A stretch of DNA of 64,000 nucleotides from JAVBTR01 sp031556065. GTDB lineage: Bacteria; Bacillota; Clostridia; Christensenellales; Aristaeellaceae. A program made the position numbers and the translations under genes. The stretch is taken from positions 1-64,000 of the forward strand of contig JAVBTR010000005.1 in the NCBI GenBank assembly GCA_031556065.1. The letters are read 5' to 3'. This document shows, piece by piece, positions 61,901-64,000 of this stretch (the stretch's first letter is position 1; every line of letters begins with the position of its first letter). Under the pieces are notes generated by a model. It did no database searches. It was not told where the DNA came from and saw only the letters and a program-made list of their open reading frames with translations.

Positions 61901-63938
61901 AGCCACAGTTCAAGCCCAGGATATTCTTACCCTCAGTGCTATTTCTTGCAGCCTTGACTACGTAACAGAAACCCTGTCTATCCAATCGCAGCCAGGCTTC
62001 GCACTTGAATATTCTATAAATAACTGGCAGACCTCTTCCATATTCGACACCGCCAGCGAGAAAATCACCTCCTTAATCAGCACTGAATCCAATACGACTA
62101 TTCAAATTCGTTACGCCCTTACAAAGGCGTACGAAACCCAGGTTGTTTTGCCCAAGCGCGAAGCCGCCCCCAATGCCAGTGTCGATTATGCCAAAGAAGA
62201 AATTGTGATCACCTCTTCCGGGAGGACTATAGAGTACAGCCGCGATGCTTGGAACAACACGCTAAATGTATCTGACTCAAGCATTAAACTAACAGAACTC
62301 AGCACATCAGAATCCTTTACCTACCAGCTTCGCTGCAAGGCCGATCAAGAGCAGAAGCAATTTGCCAGCAACATCAAAACCCTCACGATTCCCAAGCGTC
62401 CTACCATCACGGGTGTTTCCCTTCTTTCGGGTACCATGCCGAATACTGTTATTCTAAATACCACAGGCGACCCTGCCGCCCTGCGCTACCGCATTGGCGG
62501 CAGCGGCGACTGGCATGGCCTATCCGGTGCTCAAACGTCCCTCACAGTGACGGCTTTCTCTCAAGTGCAGGTGTACCAAATCCCTTCAAACGAAAATTTT
62601 TCATCTGAAATTAAGAAAATGGACGTAACCTCCGATTTGCTGATCGGTCTGGACGCGCCCAGTATTGAAATTGATTACGCAGCAGAAGAAATAGTAATAA
62701 GCAATCCAATCGCCGGAGTAGCCCTGGAATATACCACCACCGGTTGGAATAGCGCCCGGCCAGTGCCTTCCCCATTCAGCATAAGCAGTCTCATTTCCAA
62801 TGCTGAAAACGTTTCCATATGGGTCCGCTATAAAGCAGACAATGGTCAACCCGAAAACAAGGCCGCAAAACTTGTTCTGCCTAAACGCCCCGCTAAGCCA
62901 GATGGCTGGCAGGTCTACTCCAGCACCGAGTCTGGCACCTTTTCCCTTTTAAATGTATCAACTGCCATGGAGTATCGTGTGGGCAACGGAAGTTACTGCA
63001 GGTGCAACGCCTCTATTGTGGGCGGTATCAGCGCCACGGCCAACGAAACTGTTTACGTTCGTTTTGCCCATACCAGCTCAAGCTTTGCCTCTTTGCCTGA
63101 TGATGCGCTAATCCCCGAACTTGCCTTGTATGGCAGCACCGTTTCTTCTACCAATGCCCTGCCTGAAATAGAGGGTGTGAATTTTGCTTCCGGCGAAGCA
63201 GATGAATTTGACTTGGGTACGTTGATCACCGTCGACAGCATGTCCTTGCAGCCTTTGGCTGCACTCGGTTCACAAACAGAACCTGAACCTGAGGACGATC
63301 TGCAAAATGAAGCCATCCCCCTTGGGCAAGTCCCGGCATTAAACATCCCCCAAATAGACGCAGTGCTTCCCTTGGCAGACAATACCAGCAGCAACGATAG
63401 CCTTGGCGCAATGATCGACGTGAACGGTCCTGCCACTCCCAGTTTAGATGAAACTGAAGATAACGGCCCGCCTTTCCAAGAAGCCACTACGCCAACCAGC
63501 GAGCCTGATGCTACTACTGGCACCAAGACCGCCGATGGCACAGCAGCCGCCCCAGACAATAAAGCTATAGAAGAGCCAACCATTGATCCCTTGGAAGAGG
63601 AAACCGAGGAAGAGGAATTAGACCCGGATGCCACTCCTACCCCTACTAAGCGGCCCAGGTTCTGGTGGAGAAGAACCACTGTCCGCCCCGCCGCAGAGTT
63701 GGCCAATGAAGAGGATGCCACTCCCAGTCCCACCCCAGCCGCTACAGCGCGCAGAAGTCGCAGCAAGACCACAGCTGCTAAGGCCACGCAAACTCCCGCA
63801 GCCACATCAGCCCTTACAGCGCAAAGGGCGGATGCAGACTCATCTCCCACGCCTACCCCTACGACCTCGCCCTCCTCAACTCCTACGCCTACACCCACGC
63901 CAGTCCCCCAGGATACAGTTGAAACAGAGGGCTTTTAG
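58974..63938 (+). CDS. Large secreted protein with about 15 tandem repeats and Pro/Thr-rich tail
   Basis: 1654 residues. Signal peptide to about residue 24 (QGALAAS); head domain (about 26-175) paralogous to the previous protein (VHLSVPLNGNRPSIAFYE, GVTVDSSLN). From about residue 190 to 1390 come some 15 repeats of 70-88 residues: linker PKRPAAPNG, strand xIDYExETISGL, core LEYSxDxW, then a (V/L)R(V/Y)xA strand and ASxxxxFTI. They resemble Ig-like modules seen in clostridial surface proteins. The last 260 residues are acidic, then Pro/Thr/Ser/Arg-rich (RPRFWWRRTTVRP; TPTPTP runs) and end without LPXTG, membrane segment or SLH domain. AGGAGG precedes the ATG; it is in one operon with the short paralogue, 24 nt apart. 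Confidence 0.85.
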   Translation: MSLKRIAIAFLALLMVVCVLQGALAASKQTQLTLSLSQDALIISDDTSVHLSVPLNGNRPSIAFYELQNMLLGRIYIPETDEVYYFDIAPTAVDIWHLAMDFDGVTVDSSLNNRGTTLLVGSKSVIGSLEILAPVDVKFEKNTYVSEGTNATSAPSFEELKEELQLVSASDVKHIVLPAVSGTASGSSSPKKPTAPKGKINFTKEHISNLSGTLEYTSDNWKTAYTVTLNKGAMDISKIISDTSNITLKLRKPETESQAAGPEQSFTIPKRPAAPNGEIDYERETISGLKGALEYSLDKWATAHAIALEKGRFAIAGLIPTRRSLHIQVRVPATATAPHGLAQVLEIPARPQAPKGALNMAKAQISGLSGVLEYSFSNWRYRNDVVLANGIMDISQYLSTAEAKNMLLRYKANSSEKTFASLAQSFTFPKPPPAPNGVFDPIKLTISGLTGDMIYTIDSEDWTDAQKVPLSNGVWNIASLLSSDKDVIIRLRKPATDKALASAIQKFTFRQRIAQPSLSVDFISETLDGSGTNLEYTINNWSSSTSVEFKNGRMDISKLFSINNDITLQVRVKASGNTPAGLAWPIKLPKRPAPPTGSIDYENETITDIDERYELSVDNGKNYSGVILTDNVFALSGHMGKTILLRLKATQACEHGEAKSYAIPTRPANPVTGYAIKPGTEPGTITLTYSPNVNGMVYAVDNGSWTDAAISNKNIPANIGSLLSLRKAHTASSFASKAIEITIKSGDICPEEGPLLTIDYEAETLSGITSEQEFSVDNGKTYKPFPLSNGQFIISSYIGNTIFVRYAATDYQPASQPTQVSVASRPKSPDMSGVSITYGDETLVGLNKSWQYSTDGAIFNDVQLINNTLVITKYIGQLLYFRVPASNSNSSFASDMVKLTIPSRPAAPNAALSPGGSNNATCLTFNANGHYAYQINQGSWQHFNGISVDIPNVNVDDEITWYSMATAKAFYSEFDSATVQAQDILTLSAISCSLDYVTETLSIQSQPGFALEYSINNWQTSSIFDTASEKITSLISTESNTTIQIRYALTKAYETQVVLPKREAAPNASVDYAKEEIVITSSGRTIEYSRDAWNNTLNVSDSSIKLTELSTSESFTYQLRCKADQEQKQFASNIKTLTIPKRPTITGVSLLSGTMPNTVILNTTGDPAALRYRIGGSGDWHGLSGAQTSLTVTAFSQVQVYQIPSNENFSSEIKKMDVTSDLLIGLDAPSIEIDYAAEEIVISNPIAGVALEYTTTGWNSARPVPSPFSISSLISNAENVSIWVRYKADNGQPENKAAKLVLPKRPAKPDGWQVYSSTESGTFSLLNVSTAMEYRVGNGSYCRCNASIVGGISATANETVYVRFAHTSSSFASLPDDALIPELALYGSTVSSTNALPEIEGVNFASGEADEFDLGTLITVDSMSLQPLAALGSQTEPEPEDDLQNEAIPLGQVPALNIPQIDAVLPLADNTSSNDSLGAMIDVNGPATPSLDETEDNGPPFQEATTPTSEPDATTGTKTADGTAAAPDNKAIEEPTIDPLEEETEEEELDPDATPTPTKRPRFWWRRTTVRPAAELANEEDATPSPTPAATARRSRSKTTAAKATQTPAATSALTAQRADADSSPTPTPTTSPSSTPTPTPTPVPQDTVETEGF
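59541..63130 (+). repeat. Tandem protein-level repeats in the large secreted protein
   Basis: About 15 units of 70-88 codons, starting near 59541, 59778, 60015, 60258, 60510, 60738, 60963, 61203, 61440, 61677, 61941, 62151, 62391, 62658 and 62880. They have diverged strongly in DNA, so they are old duplications; units 7, 10, 13 and 15 form a variant class lacking the IDYE-ETI strand and having a longer loop. Confidence 0.75.
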
Positions 63939-63958
63939 GGAATACATTCCCTAAAAGC
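63931..63958 (+). terminator. Hairpin overlapping the stop codon of the large repeat protein
   Basis: GCTTTTAGGGAA (63931-63942) and TTCCCTAAAAGC (63947-63958) pair perfectly over 12 bp with a TACA loop. The TAG stop lies in the first arm. No T-run follows, so termination strength is uncertain; the remaining 42 nt to the window end show nothing recognisable. Confidence 0.6.
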
Positions 63959-64000
63959 GCAGACCATCAACAAACCCCGGGCGGTATCGGAGGGTCAAAC

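Noticed and set aside
59541..63130. CRISPR-like or DNA tandem repeat array
   Set aside because: The repetition is at protein level; the DNA units are strongly diverged and of unequal length.
63053..63898. 281-codon open frame on the minus strand, Val/Gly/Ser-rich
   Set aside because: It is the mirror of the Pro/Thr-rich coding tail of the large repeat protein; composition explains the lack of stops and there is no ribosome site.
1..64000. tRNA, rRNA, insertion sequence, prophage or attachment site
   Set aside because: No transposase, integrase, terminal repeats, cloverleaf or rRNA sequence was seen on reading the intergenic parts.

Overview
The window looks like chromosomal DNA of an anaerobic, probably gut-associated Bacillota (class Clostridia). 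The signs are strong AGGAGG-type ribosome-binding sites, near-consensus sigma-A promoters with 16-18 bp spacers, frequent TTG and GTG starts, the Firmicute-type (class II) GalT, GH65 and GH13_18 sugar phosphorylases, LacI regulators and a DppA-type D-aminopeptidase. All three ABC solute-binding proteins carry plain signal peptides without a lipobox cysteine, a trait I associate with Christensenellales/Aristaeellaceae-like genomes; that placement is inference. I found no tRNA, rRNA, CRISPR array, insertion sequence, prophage or attachment site. The DNA is densely coding, with no gene-free stretch above about 265 bp.

Layout. 1-5410 (minus): the front part of a secreted-sensor histidine kinase (cut by the window edge), then alanine racemase, an M20 amidohydrolase and an M55 D-aminopeptidase in one tight operon. 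5521-8456 (plus): an FAD/NAD(P) oxidoreductase and an ABC-F translation factor. 8440-11430 (minus): ilvE, a gene of unknown function and an RluA-type pseudouridine synthase. 11613-11950: a lone small gene closed by a double hairpin. 11962-16214 (minus): argC-argJ-argB-argD, the cyclic ornithine pathway, behind a consensus promoter with an ArgR-like palindrome. 16281-19769: galT and ftsH, divergent from promoters whose -10 boxes overlap.

19874-36982 is a carbohydrate island with two related modules. Module A (minus) is lacI, binding protein, two permeases, a six-hairpin glycosidase and a GH65 phosphorylase. Module B is a sucrose-phosphorylase-like GH13_18 enzyme with its binding protein and two permeases (minus), divergent from lacI and a second GH65 phosphorylase (plus). 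Both modules would import alpha-glucosides and cleave them phosphorolytically to glucose-1-phosphate; candidate LacI operators are visible in each. The make-up recalls the E. coli ycj cluster. No beta-phosphoglucomutase lies in the window although both GH65 enzymes should need one.

36994-53630: a PglF/CapD-type nucleotide-sugar dehydratase, a membrane-anchored zinc-ribbon protein, a DmpA-type (P1) peptidase, a complete oligopeptide ABC transporter (binding protein, two permeases, two ATPases) running straight into topB, then an MFS transporter, oligoendopeptidase F and a small acidic protein. 53710-57552: proS, an ATP-grasp enzyme and ychF. 57696-63938: two adjacent secreted proteins of one paralogous family, with about 3 and about 15 tandem beta-type repeats. 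This pair is the least described part of the window. Each of the three binding-protein genes is followed by a stem-loop before its permease genes, which fits excess synthesis of the binding protein.
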